From: Salipiger abyssi
Lineage (GTDB): Bacteria > Pseudomonadota > Alphaproteobacteria > Rhodobacterales > Rhodobacteraceae
Assembly: GCF_001975705.1 (NCBI RefSeq)
Contig: NZ_CP015093.1
Span: 1,054,001 to 1,118,000, forward strand
Reading direction: 5' to 3'
DNA length: 64,000 nt
This document shows, one piece after another, positions 49,536-58,166 of this stretch. The translations under genes and the position numbers were made by a program. Every line of letters begins with the position of its first letter. The stretch's first letter is position 1. A model generated the notes under the pieces. It did no database searches. It saw only the letters and a list, made by a program, of their open reading frames with translations, and was not told where the DNA came from.

Positions 49536-50411
49536 ATGACCCACCATCCGACCGTCAAATCCTTCTGGGACGAAGCCACCGGCAGCTGGCAATACGTCTT
49601 CCACGACCCCGCCACCATGAAAGGCGCCATTGTCGATCCCGTCTGGGATTACGACCCGCAGGCCGGCGCCACCACCACCGCCAATGCGCAGCAGATCCTC
49701 GACTATGTGCGCGAGGCCGGGATCGAGATCGTCTGGATCCTCGACACCCACCCGCATGCGGACCATTTCTCCGCCGCCCCCTGGCTGAAAGAGCAGCTCG
49801 GCGCCCCCACCGCCATCGGCGAGAAGGTGACCGGCGTGCAGAAACTCTGGACCGGCATCTACAACCTGCCCGGCGATTTTCCGCAGGACGGCAGCCAGTG
49901 GGACAGGCTCTTTGCCGATGGCGACGAGTTCATGGTGGGCGAGATCCCGGTCAGGGTGATGTTCTCGCCGGGCCATACGCTGGCCTCGGTCACCTATGTG
50001 GCGGGCGACGCGGCCTTTGTGCACGACACGTTCATGATGCCCGACAGCGGCACCTCGCGCGCGGATTTCCCAGGCGGCTCGTCGAAAGAGCTCTACGAGT
50101 CGATCCAGCGCATCCTGGCGCTGCCCGACGACACGCGGCTCTTTGTCGGTCACGACTACGCGCCCGAGGGCCGCGAGGCGCAATGCGTGGCCACGGTGGC
50201 CGAGCACAAGGCGGCGAATATCCACCTCAAGGACGCGCCTTCCGAGGCAGAGTACCGCTCGGTGCGCGATGCCCGCGACGCCACCCTGCCGCTGCCCAAG
50301 CTGATGCTGGCGGCGCTTCAGATCAACATTCGCGGCGGCCGCAAACCCGCGCCCGAGGACAATGGCCGCAGCTATCTGAAGATCCCGCTCGATTATTTCG
50401 AGCCGCGCTGA
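49536..50411 (+). CDS. MBL-fold persulfide dioxygenase (ETHE1/Blh-like)
   Basis: 291 residues from ATG 49536. MBL metal motif THPHADH (His-72, His-74, Asp-76, His-77), SPGHT and FVGHDY supply the remaining iron ligands, and HDTFMMPDSGTSRADFPGG is the glutathione-persulfide dioxygenase signature. Oxidises glutathione persulfide to sulfite with molecular oxygen. No fused rhodanese domain. The two TSUP exporters in the window could remove the sulfite. Dps lies 124 bp upstream on the same strand, but a hairpin and a candidate SqrR box suggest its own promoter. Confidence 0.9.
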   Translation: MTHHPTVKSFWDEATGSWQYVFHDPATMKGAIVDPVWDYDPQAGATTTANAQQILDYVREAGIEIVWILDTHPHADHFSAAPWLKEQLGAPTAIGEKVTGVQKLWTGIYNLPGDFPQDGSQWDRLFADGDEFMVGEIPVRVMFSPGHTLASVTYVAGDAAFVHDTFMMPDSGTSRADFPGGSSKELYESIQRILALPDDTRLFVGHDYAPEGREAQCVATVAEHKAANIHLKDAPSEAEYRSVRDARDATLPLPKLMLAALQINIRGGRKPAPEDNGRSYLKIPLDYFEPR

Positions 50412-50424
50412 CCCGGCGCCGGAG

Positions 50425-50446
50425 GGTGGGCAGAATTGCCCACCCT
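50425..50446. repeat. GGTGGGCA hairpin repeat, copy 5
   Basis: GGGTGGGCA-N4-TGCCCACCC then TACCC, 13 nt after the persulfide dioxygenase stop. Confidence 0.8.
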
Positions 50447-50501
50447 ACCCCTCTTGTCCGGACGGTGTTTTGTTCCGGAGGCCGCAGGGATGACCATGCC
50501 G

Positions 50502-50525
50502 GACGCCTTCGGCGGGCGTCTTTTT
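50502..50525 (+). terminator. intrinsic terminator after the persulfide dioxygenase
   Basis: GACGCC / GGCGTC stem closed by a TTCGGCG loop and followed by TTTTT. A weaker second hairpin (GACGC-N6-GCGTC then TTCTCTTT) follows at 50549-50572. The rest of this 210-bp region holds no gene that I can support. Confidence 0.75.
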
Positions 50526-50621
50526 CAAGGAGAAGAAGATGCAGGGAGACGCCCTTGTGCGTCTTCTCTTTCCAAATACGCCAAAGCCGCCCGTGCCAGC
50601 GGCGCAGCGCATGGCAGAAGC

Positions 50622-51512
50622 TCAGCCCTGACCAAGCGCCTGCCGCCGCTCCAGCCGCGCGAACCAGCGCGACAGCCCGTAGCAGAGAATGAAATAGAGC
50701 GCCGCGACGACGATATAGGTCTCGAACCGGCGCTGCGAGGAGACGGCGATTTCGGTGCCCGCAAAGGTCAGCTCCTGCACCGAGATCAGCGACACGATGG
50801 AGCTGTCCTTGACCAGCATGATGAACTGGTTGGCCAGCGGCGGCGTCACCTTGCGCAATGCCTGCGGGAACACCACCAGGCGGAACGCCTGCCAGGACGA
50901 CAGACCGAGGCTGCGCGCCGCCTCGACCTGCGTCTCGGGCACCGCCTCGATGCCAGCGCGCACGATCACCGCGATATAGGCCGCCTCGAACATCGCGAGG
51001 CTCAGCACGCCGGCGAGGAAGTTCTCGAGCAGGTTGGGCGGCCCGGCGAAAAGCGCGACCACCCGCTCGGCGCCGGGGCCCAGATTGCGCGCCCAGACAT
51101 CCACGCCCAGCGCCGGAATGACCTGCGACGAGACGAAGAAATAGAACACGAAGACAAAGACCAGCGGCGGCACATTGCGGATCAGACCGACATAGGCGGT
51201 GGTGGTCAGCCGGGGCAGCAGCCGCCTGCGGCTCGCCATGATGCCCAGCGCCAGACCGAGCAGGCTGGCCAGCAGCATCGCCCAAAGCGACAGCCGGATC
51301 GTCGTCAGGAAGCCTTCGAGCAGCAGGTTGGGCTCCCACCAGCCACTCTCGCCCGGCCGGAACAGCGCGCGCGGCAGGTAGGACCAGCTCCATTTATAGG
51401 CCAGAACGTCCGAGACGCGGTGCCAGAGATAGGCCACCGCGCCCAGCACGCCCGCGATCAGGATCAGATCGGTCAGGCCGAAACGGCGTTTTCGGTCGGG
51501 ATCGGGATACAT
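50622..51512 (-). CDS. polar amino acid ABC transporter permease
   Basis: 296 residues. The HisMQ-type signature is clear: TTIRLSLWAMLLASLLGLALGIM, TTTAYVGLIRNVPPLVFVFVFYFF and the cytoplasmic EAA loop VEAARSLGLSSWQAFRLVVFPQALRKVTPPLANQFI. About 70 extra N-terminal residues include a further helix. Third gene of a minus-strand operon after a permease and a binding protein. No ATPase is encoded here. Confidence 0.93.
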   Translation of the reverse strand: MYPDPDRKRRFGLTDLILIAGVLGAVAYLWHRVSDVLAYKWSWSYLPRALFRPGESGWWEPNLLLEGFLTTIRLSLWAMLLASLLGLALGIMASRRRLLPRLTTTAYVGLIRNVPPLVFVFVFYFFVSSQVIPALGVDVWARNLGPGAERVVALFAGPPNLLENFLAGVLSLAMFEAAYIAVIVRAGIEAVPETQVEAARSLGLSSWQAFRLVVFPQALRKVTPPLANQFIMLVKDSSIVSLISVQELTFAGTEIAVSSQRRFETYIVVAALYFILCYGLSRWFARLERRQALGQG

Positions 51513-51549
51513 GCCAAGGTGGGGCGGCGCAGGGGCCGCCCCGACTGCC

Positions 51550-52377
51550 TTATTCCGGCACCTGGTCCGCCCAGGGGCGGCCGCCGAACCAGTAATCGTG
51601 ACGCTCCTTCAGCCAGCCGTCCTGCGTGCGCACGAGGATCCAGTTGTTGAAGAAGTTCAGCGCGTCAGGATCCCCCTTGCGCACGGCAAAACCCTCCGAA
51701 GAGGCCTCGATCAGCTCGTCGGTGGGCGCAAAGACCACCTCGGGGTTGTCGTAGATGATGAAACTCGGCAGCGGCTGCGACGAGACCATGGCGTTGGCGT
51801 TGCCGTTCAGCACCTCCTGGATCACCTGGTTCTGGTCGTCGAACTGGCGCAGGGTCGCCTTGGGGAAGGTCTCCTTCAGGTATTCGCAGGGCGAGCCGCC
51901 GCGCCGGCAGGCAAAGGTCACATCGGTGGAATTGTAGCCCTCGGGCCAGGCGATATCCTCGCTTTCACCGATATGCGCCATGACGCCCAGCGAGCTGCGC
52001 GCGTAAGGCTGGGTGAAATTGACCGTCAGGTTGCGCTGCGGCGTGATCGACATGCCGCCGATGATCACATCGAACTTGCCCGCGATCAGCGCGGGAATGA
52101 TGCCGTCCCAGGCGGTGGGTACGAATTCCACCTCGACGCCCATATCCTCGGCCAGTTTCGTGGCCACGTCGATCTCGAAGCCGATCAGCTCGCCATCGGT
52201 GTTGCGCATCGCCCAGGGCACAAAGGTGGACATGCCGACCTTGAGCACACCGGCGCGCTTGATCTGCTCGATCACGCTGTCCTGCGACAGCGCCGACTGG
52301 GTGTCCTGCGCGACGGCGCCACTTCCCAGCGCAAGCGCGGTGGTGGCGGCCAGGGCGAGGGTTCGGAAAAATCTCAT
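51550..52377 (-). CDS. polar amino acid ABC transporter substrate-binding protein
   Basis: 275 residues with signal peptide (MRFFRTLALAATTALALGSGAVA|QD). SBP_bac_3 fold: VLKVGMSTFVPWAMRNTDGELIGFEIDVATKLAEDMGVEVEFVPTAWDGIIPALIAGKFDVIIGGMSITPQR is textbook, including the Arg for carboxylate binding. The PYARSSLGV and GNANAMVSSQPLP segments complete it. Two cysteines (ACRRGGSPCEY) may form a disulfide. Lies between two permeases; 37 and 25 bp gaps show one operon. Confidence 0.94.
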   Translation of the reverse strand: MRFFRTLALAATTALALGSGAVAQDTQSALSQDSVIEQIKRAGVLKVGMSTFVPWAMRNTDGELIGFEIDVATKLAEDMGVEVEFVPTAWDGIIPALIAGKFDVIIGGMSITPQRNLTVNFTQPYARSSLGVMAHIGESEDIAWPEGYNSTDVTFACRRGGSPCEYLKETFPKATLRQFDDQNQVIQEVLNGNANAMVSSQPLPSFIIYDNPEVVFAPTDELIEASSEGFAVRKGDPDALNFFNNWILVRTQDGWLKERHDYWFGGRPWADQVPE

Positions 52378-52402
52378 CTGGGTTGCTCCCCTTTGAAACG
52401 AG

Positions 52403-53251
52403 TCAATTCTGGTCTGCGAAACGGCGCGCCCGGCGTTCCAGCCAGGCGGCGACGGAAGACAGGCCGATCGTCAGCACGAGATAGATCGCCGCGACGGTCA
52501 GCCAGATCTCGAAGGTCATGAAGGTATCGGCGATGACGGTGCGGCCCTCGTTCGTCAAGTCGAATACAGCGATGGTCGAGACGATGGCCGAGCTTTTCGT
52601 CAGGTTCACCAGCGACGAGGTCAGCGGCGGCAGCATCAGCGGCACCGCCTGCGGCAGCACCACCTTACGATAGGTGGCATAGGGGCGCATCCCCAGCGAG
52701 GCCGCCGCCTCCCACTGGCTGCGCGGCACCGACAGGATGCCGCTGCGCAGGATCTCGGAGATGAACGAGGCCTCGAACACCGCAAGGCAGAGCACCCCGG
52801 TCCAGAAGCGCTCGATCCCGAGGATGGGCGAGAGCACGAAATAGAAGAGATACATCTGCACCAGCAGCGGCGTGTTGCGGATGATCTCGAGATAGGCGGT
52901 GGCCAGCGCGTGCCCGGCGTAAGAGCGCGAGAGCCGCAAAAGCGCCACGGCGAGGCCGATGGCAAAGGCCAGCAGCGCGCCCCAGAGGGTGATCTCCAGC
53001 GTCACGAAGAGGCCGCGCATCAGCGGGCCCCAGATCAGCTCGCCGTCGATCTCGCGCCAGAAATAGCGCGGCACGCGATACCATTGCCAGTTGTAGCGCA
53101 TCGCCTGCGCGCCGGCGACGATGCCCCAGAGGATCAGCCCGGCGCCGGCGAGGAACAGCAGCCAGTCCGACGCGTTGCGCCGCCAGAGCCCCAGCCGGGT
53201 GCGGCGCCGGCTTTGCGCAAGCAGGCTGTCGAGATCCGGATTGGTGGTCAT
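52403..53251 (-). CDS. polar amino acid ABC transporter permease
   Basis: 282 residues, first gene of the operon. LFVTLEITLWGALLAFAIGLAVALLRLS, YLEIIRNTPLLVQMYLFYFVLSPIL and the EAA loop QWEAAASLGMRPYATYRKVVLPQAVPLMLPPLTSSLVNL mark the HisMQ family. Extra N-terminal helix as in the second permease. The two permeases would form a heterodimer served by an ATPase coded elsewhere. Divergent from pheT. Confidence 0.93.
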   Translation of the reverse strand: MTTNPDLDSLLAQSRRRTRLGLWRRNASDWLLFLAGAGLILWGIVAGAQAMRYNWQWYRVPRYFWREIDGELIWGPLMRGLFVTLEITLWGALLAFAIGLAVALLRLSRSYAGHALATAYLEIIRNTPLLVQMYLFYFVLSPILGIERFWTGVLCLAVFEASFISEILRSGILSVPRSQWEAAASLGMRPYATYRKVVLPQAVPLMLPPLTSSLVNLTKSSAIVSTIAVFDLTNEGRTVIADTFMTFEIWLTVAAIYLVLTIGLSSVAAWLERRARRFADQN

Positions 53252-53457
53252 CAGGTCTGAAACCCTCGGCTGCGGTCCGCGCTTGCCCCGGAGGGCCGTC
53301 CTGGGGCGAGAGTAAGGCTATTTTCCGCGATGGCAAACCGCCCAATCCGACGCGGGACGGGGTTTTCGCGCCGCCGCCCGGGCGCGCGCCCCTTTCCCCT
53401 TCCGCCGCGATCCGGTAAGAGCCACGCGACACGGAAACCAACCCGGGCGCCCCTGCG

Positions 53458-55854
53458 ATGAAATTCACGCTTTCCTGGCTGAAAGACCACCTCGACACCA
53501 CCGCCTCGGTCGATGAGATCACCGAGGCGCTGACCGATCTCGGACTGGAAGTGGAAGGGGTCGAGAACCCCGCCGACCGTCTGGCGGCCTTTACCATCGG
53601 CAAGGTGCTGAAAGCCGAAAAGCACCCGGACGCGGACAAGCTCAGGGTCTGCACCGTGATGACCGACGAGGGCGAGAGCCAGATCATCTGCGGCGCCCCC
53701 AATGCGCGCGAGGGCATCACCGTGGTGGTGGCCAAGCCCGGCACCTATGTGCCCGGCATCGACACCACGATCCAGGTCGGCAAGATCCGCGGCATCGAGA
53801 GCTTTGGCATGATGTGCTCGGAGCGCGAGATGGAGCTCTCGGACGAGCATAACGGCATCATCGAGCTGGAGACCGGCGAGGTCGGCGAAAAATTCACCGA
53901 CTGGCTGGCGAAGAACGATCCCGCCAAGGTCGATCCGGTGATCGAGATCGCCATCACCCCCAACCGCCCCGACGCGCTGGGGGTGCATGGCATCGCCCGC
54001 GATCTGGCGGCGCGCGGGCTCGGCACGCTGAAGCCGATCCCCGAGGTGAGCGTGCCCGGCGCCTTCCCCTGCCCGGTTTCGGTGAGCATCGACGAGAGCG
54101 CCAGCGAGGGCTGCCCGGTCTTCTACGGGCGGCTCATCAGGGGCGTGAAGAACGGCCCCTCGCCGCAATGGCTTCAGGACCGGCTGAAGGCCATCGGCCT
54201 GCGCCCGATCTCCTTCCTGGTCGACGTGACCAACTTCTTCACCTTCGACCGCAACCGCCCGCTGCACGTCTTCGACGCCGACAAGATGTCGGGCGGGCTG
54301 CGCGTGCATGCGGCGGCGGGCGGCGAGACGCTGGAGGCGCTCGACGAGCGCACCTATACGATGCAGCCGGGGATGATACTGATCTCCGATGAGACCGGGC
54401 CGGAAAGCCTTGGCGGCGTGATGGGCGGCGAGCCCACCGGCGTCAGCGACGAGACGGTGAACGTGTTCCTCGAGGCCGCCTGGTTCGATCCGATCCGCAC
54501 CGCCTATACCGGTCGCGCGCTCAAGATCAATTCCGACGCGCGCTACCGTTTCGAGCGCGGCATCGACCCGGAATCGGCGGCGCCCGGCATCGAGGCGGCG
54601 ACGCAGATGATCCTCGATATCGCCGGCGGCGAGGCCTCCGAGGTGGTGATTGCCGGCAAGACCCCGGACACGACGCGCGCCTACAGGCTCGACACCGACC
54701 GCGTGGTCTCGCTGGTGGGCATGGAGATCCCGGCCGACGAGCAGCGCGCGACGCTGACCGCGCTCGGTTTCACGCTCGACGGCGACATGGCGCAGGTGCC
54801 CTCGTGGCGCCCCGACGTGATGGGCGAGGCCGATCTGGTGGAAGAGGTCGCCCGCGTCGCCTCGCTCACCAAGCTTCAGGGCAAGCCGATGCCGCGCCCG
54901 CAGAGCGGCGTGCCGGCGCCGATCCTGTCGCCGATGCAAAAGCGCGAGCAGATCGCGCGGCGCACCGTGGCGGAGCTCGGCTATAACGAATGCGTCACCT
55001 ACAGCTTCATCGACAAGGCTTCGGCGGAGCTCTTCGGCGGCGGCAGCGATGCGACGATGCTGGCCAACCCGATCAGCTCGGAGATGAGCCATATGCGCCC
55101 CGCGCTGCTGCCCGGCCTGTTGCAGGCGGCGGCGCGCAACCAGGCGCGCGGCTTTGCCGATGTCGCGCTGTTCGAGGTCGGCGCGGCCTTCCACGGCGGC
55201 GAACCGGGCGAGCAGCACATGCTGGTGACCGGCCTGCTGGTCGGGCGCACCGGACCGAAGGATGTGCATGGCGCCGCCCGCCCCGTCGATCTCTACGACG
55301 CCAAGGCCGATGCCGAGGCGGTGCTTGCGGCGATGGGCGCGCCGGCAAAAATGCAGATCCTGCGCGGCGCCCGCGAATGGTGGCATCCGGGCCGTCACGG
55401 CAAGCTCTGCCTCGGCCCCAAGAAGGTGCTGGGCATCTTCGGCGAGATCCATCCCAAGGTGCTGCACGAGATGGGCGTCAAGGGGCCGGCGGTGGGCTTT
55501 ACCCTCTGGCCGGAAGAGATCCCGCTGCCGCGCAAATCGGGCGCCGGCCGTCCGGCGCTGGTGCTGAACGATCTTCAGGCGGTCGAGCGCGATTTCGCCT
55601 TCGTGGTCGATGCCGATGTGGCGGCTCTGGATCTGGTCAACGCCGCGGCCGGCGCCGACAAGACGCTGATTTCAGAGGTGCGGGTCTTCGACGAATTCGT
55701 CGGCGGCAGCCTCGGCGAGGGCCGCAAATCGCTGGCCATCACCGTGCGCCTGCAACCCAGCGACGCGACGCTCACCGAAAAGGACATCGAGGCGGTGGCC
55801 GGCAAGATCGTCGAGAAGGTGCGGAAAGCCACCGGCGGCACGCTGCGCGGCTGA
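53458..55854 (+). CDS. pheT: phenylalanine--tRNA ligase beta subunit
   Basis: 798 residues. MKFTLSWLKDHLDTTASVDEITEALTDLGLEVE start, tRNA-binding OB domain (about 39-148, with VLKAEKHPDADKLRVCTV), B3/B4 editing domain, B5 domain (RVVSLVGMEIPADEQRATLTALGF), catalytic-like core and C-terminal anticodon-binding FDX-ACB domain (LNDLQAVERDFAFVVD...VTVRLQPSDATLTEKDIEAV). Complete and in frame. pheS, which commonly precedes pheT, is not adjacent: the upstream neighbour is the divergent amino-acid transporter operon. Confidence 0.97.
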   Translation: MKFTLSWLKDHLDTTASVDEITEALTDLGLEVEGVENPADRLAAFTIGKVLKAEKHPDADKLRVCTVMTDEGESQIICGAPNAREGITVVVAKPGTYVPGIDTTIQVGKIRGIESFGMMCSEREMELSDEHNGIIELETGEVGEKFTDWLAKNDPAKVDPVIEIAITPNRPDALGVHGIARDLAARGLGTLKPIPEVSVPGAFPCPVSVSIDESASEGCPVFYGRLIRGVKNGPSPQWLQDRLKAIGLRPISFLVDVTNFFTFDRNRPLHVFDADKMSGGLRVHAAAGGETLEALDERTYTMQPGMILISDETGPESLGGVMGGEPTGVSDETVNVFLEAAWFDPIRTAYTGRALKINSDARYRFERGIDPESAAPGIEAATQMILDIAGGEASEVVIAGKTPDTTRAYRLDTDRVVSLVGMEIPADEQRATLTALGFTLDGDMAQVPSWRPDVMGEADLVEEVARVASLTKLQGKPMPRPQSGVPAPILSPMQKREQIARRTVAELGYNECVTYSFIDKASAELFGGGSDATMLANPISSEMSHMRPALLPGLLQAAARNQARGFADVALFEVGAAFHGGEPGEQHMLVTGLLVGRTGPKDVHGAARPVDLYDAKADAEAVLAAMGAPAKMQILRGAREWWHPGRHGKLCLGPKKVLGIFGEIHPKVLHEMGVKGPAVGFTLWPEEIPLPRKSGAGRPALVLNDLQAVERDFAFVVDADVAALDLVNAAAGADKTLISEVRVFDEFVGGSLGEGRKSLAITVRLQPSDATLTEKDIEAVAGKIVEKVRKATGGTLRG

Positions 55855-55884
55855 CGCCCCCGCACGATACGCAACGCAAGAAAA

Positions 55885-55923
55885 AACGGCGGCGCCTCGC
55901 AGGCACCGCCGTTTTGCTTTTTT
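55885..55923. terminator. bidirectional terminator between pheT and the AhpD-like gene
   Basis: AACGGCGGCGCCT / AGGCACCGCCGTT stem (one mismatch) with a 3-nt loop, A-run on the left (55881-55886) and T-rich tract on the right (55912-55923). Works for both converging genes. Confidence 0.88.
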
Positions 55924-55932
55924 CGCGAACGC

Positions 55933-56271
55933 TCAGGCCGCCGACAGCTCGTCAAACGCGGCGAGTGCCTTGGAGCCGTACATCACGCCCGGTCCGCCGC
56001 CCATTTCGACACTGACCGCCAGCGTCTCGGCGATTTCCTCGCGGGTGGCGCCCAGGCGGATCAGCGCTTCGGTGTGGAACAGGATGCAGGGCTCGCAGCG
56101 GATCGCCACGGCAATGCCCAGCGCGACCAGCTCTTTCTGCTTGTGGCTCAGCGCGCCGTCGCCATGCAGGCTCTTGGCGATCATGCCAAAGCCCTGAGCG
56201 GTGTCGCCGATGGCGCCGTTGAAGCTTTTGACCTGCGGTTTGAGACCGGACAGCGTTTCCTTGTAGCTCAT
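55933..56271 (-). CDS. carboxymuconolactone decarboxylase family protein, AhpD-like with CxxC
   Basis: 112 residues from ATG 56271 behind GGAGGG. CMD-domain helix with KQKELVALGIAVAIRCEPCILFHTEALIRLG; Cys-59 and Cys-62 form a CxxC followed by His-66, the AhpD peroxidase-type redox site. Ends MGGGPGVMYGSKALAAFDE. A thiol-disulfide or peroxidase activity is likely rather than decarboxylation. A perfect ATTC-N8-GAAT dyad lies just upstream, at the expected transcription start, suggesting control by a SqrR-type repressor. Confidence 0.9.
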   Translation of the reverse strand: MSYKETLSGLKPQVKSFNGAIGDTAQGFGMIAKSLHGDGALSHKQKELVALGIAVAIRCEPCILFHTEALIRLGATREEIAETLAVSVEMGGGPGVMYGSKALAAFDELSAA

Positions 56272-56281
56272 GGCTCCCTCC

Positions 56282-56297
56282 ATTCAAAAATTGGAAT
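56282..56297. promoter_or_regulatory. perfect SqrR-type operator upstream of the AhpD-like gene
   Basis: ATTC-AAAAATTG-GAAT, 11 bp before the ATG on the minus strand. A minus-strand TATATC -10-like hexamer is at 56305-56300, so transcription would start near 56293, inside the dyad: repressor geometry. The consensus is recalled for SqrR/BigR. Confidence 0.55.
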
Positions 56298-56416
56298 TCG
56301 ATATACAGAAACCATGTATGCGGCAGCGCGGCAATGATCGAAGTCATACACAAGAGTGAAAGCAGGATTGCCGCTTTCACATATCTGGATGGGCCTGCGC
56401 CGAACCGCCGGGCGAA

Positions 56417-56446
56417 CCCAAGAATTTTCGTACGAAAATTCTTGGG
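56417..56446. repeat. 30-bp perfect palindrome with core TTTTCGTACGAAAA, copy 2
   Basis: Perfect dyad with 15-nt arms; CCCAAGAATTTTCGT is the left arm. Located 32 nt after the mcd stop on the minus strand, between mcd and the AhpD-like gene. Same core as copy 1 at 9659-9680; arms extend further. Confidence 0.85.
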
Positions 56447-56477
56447 CCCCGGCCTCACCGACGGCGATCTGACCTGC

Positions 56478-58166
56478 TCAGCCGAGCAGGCGCCGCGCGA
56501 TCACCTGTGCCTGGATCTCGGCAGCCCCTTCGAAGATATTCAGGATACGGGCATCGCAGAGGATGCGGCTCACCGTGTATTCCAGCGCAAAGCCGTTGCC
56601 GCCATGGATCTGCAAGGCATTGTCCGCATTGGCCCAGGCCACGCGGGCGCCCAGCAGCTTGGCCATGCCCGCCTCGAGGTCGCACCGGATGCCCTCGTCC
56701 TTCTCGCGCGCCGAGAAATAGGTGAGCTGGCGGGCGATCATGATCTCCACCGCCATCATCGCCAGCTTGCCCGAGACGCGCGGGAAGGCGATCAGCGATT
56801 TGCCGAACTGCTTGCGATCCTCCGCATAACGCATCCCCACATCGAGCGCCGCCTGCGCCACGCCGATCGCCCGCGCCGCCGTCTGGATCCGGGCGCTTTC
56901 AAAGGTCGCCATGAGCTGCTTGAAGCCTTTGCCCTCTTCGCCGCCCAGCAGGTTCTCGCCCTTGACCTTGAAGCCGTCGAACCCGAGCTCGTATTCCTTC
57001 ATCCCGCGATAGCCCAGCACCTCGATCTCGCCACCGGTCATGCCCTCGGTCGGGAAGGGGTCGTCATCGGTGCCCGGGGTCTTTTCCGCCAGGAACATCG
57101 ACAGGCCCTTGTAATCCGACGTGCCCGGGTCGGTGCGCGCCAGCAGCGTCATCACATGGGTGCGCGCGGCATGGGTGATCCAGGTCTTGTTGCCGGTCAC
57201 CGTGTAATCGCCATCCTCGCCCTTGACCGCGCGGGTGCGCAGCGACCCGAGATCGGAGCCGGTATTGGGCTCGGTAAAGACCGCCGTGGGCAGCTTTTCC
57301 CCGCTGGCCAGCGCCGGCAGCCATTTTTCCTTCTGTTCCTCGGTGCCACCCGCGAGGATCAACTCGGCGGCGATCTCCGAGCGCGTGCCCAGCGAGCCCA
57401 CGCCGATATAGCCGCGCGACAGCTCTTCGGAGACCACGCACATGGAGGCTTTCGACAGGCCGAACCCGCCATATTCCTCGGGGATGGTCAGGCCGAAGAC
57501 GCCCATCTCGGAGAGATCCTCGATCACCTCCATCGGGATCAGCTCGTCCTTAAGGTGCCACTCATGGGCAAAGGGCTCGACCTTGTCGACCGCATAGCGG
57601 CGGAACTGCTCACGGATCATCTCGAGCTCGTCGTCGAGCCCGGTCTTGCCGACGGTGATCTCGGCGGCGCGCTCCTGCATCAGCTCGACCAGACGGGTGC
57701 GGGCGGCCTGACCGTTGCCGCGTGCCATCAGAATCTCGACCTCGGGTGTGCGGAAGGCGGTCAGCACGTCGGTGCCGAGGCCGAGATCGCCCAGACGCAC
57801 CATCTCGCCCTGGTTCATCTGGATGCCGCCGGCGATCTGGCTGAGATATTCGCCGAATGCGATCTGGTGAATGAGCTGCTCGACCTCGCCGAACGTGCCC
57901 TCTCCGGTCAGCTTGTCGGCCCAGTACTGCATCTGGCGCAGCGACTCGACATAGGTGGCCAGCCAGGCCAGCCCATGCGCGGCGAACTGGTGCGCCTCGA
58001 TCAGCGTGCCGGAGACGCGGCCGTCCTCCTCGACCATGGCGCGCACCGATTGCCGCGCCGCTTCGAACACCGCCTCCGCCGGGGCGATGGCCGATTTGGT
58101 CAGCGCCAGCAGATCGTCGAGCAGGAGGCTTTCGCCAAGGCTTACGTCTTGTCCGTCATGTGCCAT
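56478..58166 (-). CDS. mcd: acyl-CoA dehydrogenase, probable (2S)-methylsuccinyl-CoA dehydrogenase
   Basis: 562 residues. An N-terminal extension of about 165 residues, helical (LTKSAIAPAEAVFEAARQSVRAMVEEDGRV), precedes a standard acyl-CoA dehydrogenase core: IPEEYGGFGLSKASMCVVSEEL, FTEPNTGSDLGSLRT, YTVTGNKTWITHAARTHVMTLLAR, AEDRKQFGKSLIAFPRVSGKLA and QIHGGNGFALEYTVSRILCDARI. The extended architecture and length fit Mcd of the ethylmalonyl-CoA pathway for acetyl-CoA assimilation. Ccr, ecm and meaA-type genes are not in the window. An inverted TTGC/GCAA pair lies upstream at 58210-58227. Confidence 0.78.
   Translation of the reverse strand: MAHDGQDVSLGESLLLDDLLALTKSAIAPAEAVFEAARQSVRAMVEEDGRVSGTLIEAHQFAAHGLAWLATYVESLRQMQYWADKLTGEGTFGEVEQLIHQIAFGEYLSQIAGGIQMNQGEMVRLGDLGLGTDVLTAFRTPEVEILMARGNGQAARTRLVELMQERAAEITVGKTGLDDELEMIREQFRRYAVDKVEPFAHEWHLKDELIPMEVIEDLSEMGVFGLTIPEEYGGFGLSKASMCVVSEELSRGYIGVGSLGTRSEIAAELILAGGTEEQKEKWLPALASGEKLPTAVFTEPNTGSDLGSLRTRAVKGEDGDYTVTGNKTWITHAARTHVMTLLARTDPGTSDYKGLSMFLAEKTPGTDDDPFPTEGMTGGEIEVLGYRGMKEYELGFDGFKVKGENLLGGEEGKGFKQLMATFESARIQTAARAIGVAQAALDVGMRYAEDRKQFGKSLIAFPRVSGKLAMMAVEIMIARQLTYFSAREKDEGIRCDLEAGMAKLLGARVAWANADNALQIHGGNGFALEYTVSRILCDARILNIFEGAAEIQAQVIARRLLG

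Noticed and set aside
53251..55467. 738-codon minus-strand frame opposite pheT
   Set aside because: Shadow of pheT; the plus-strand protein has all expected PheT domains.
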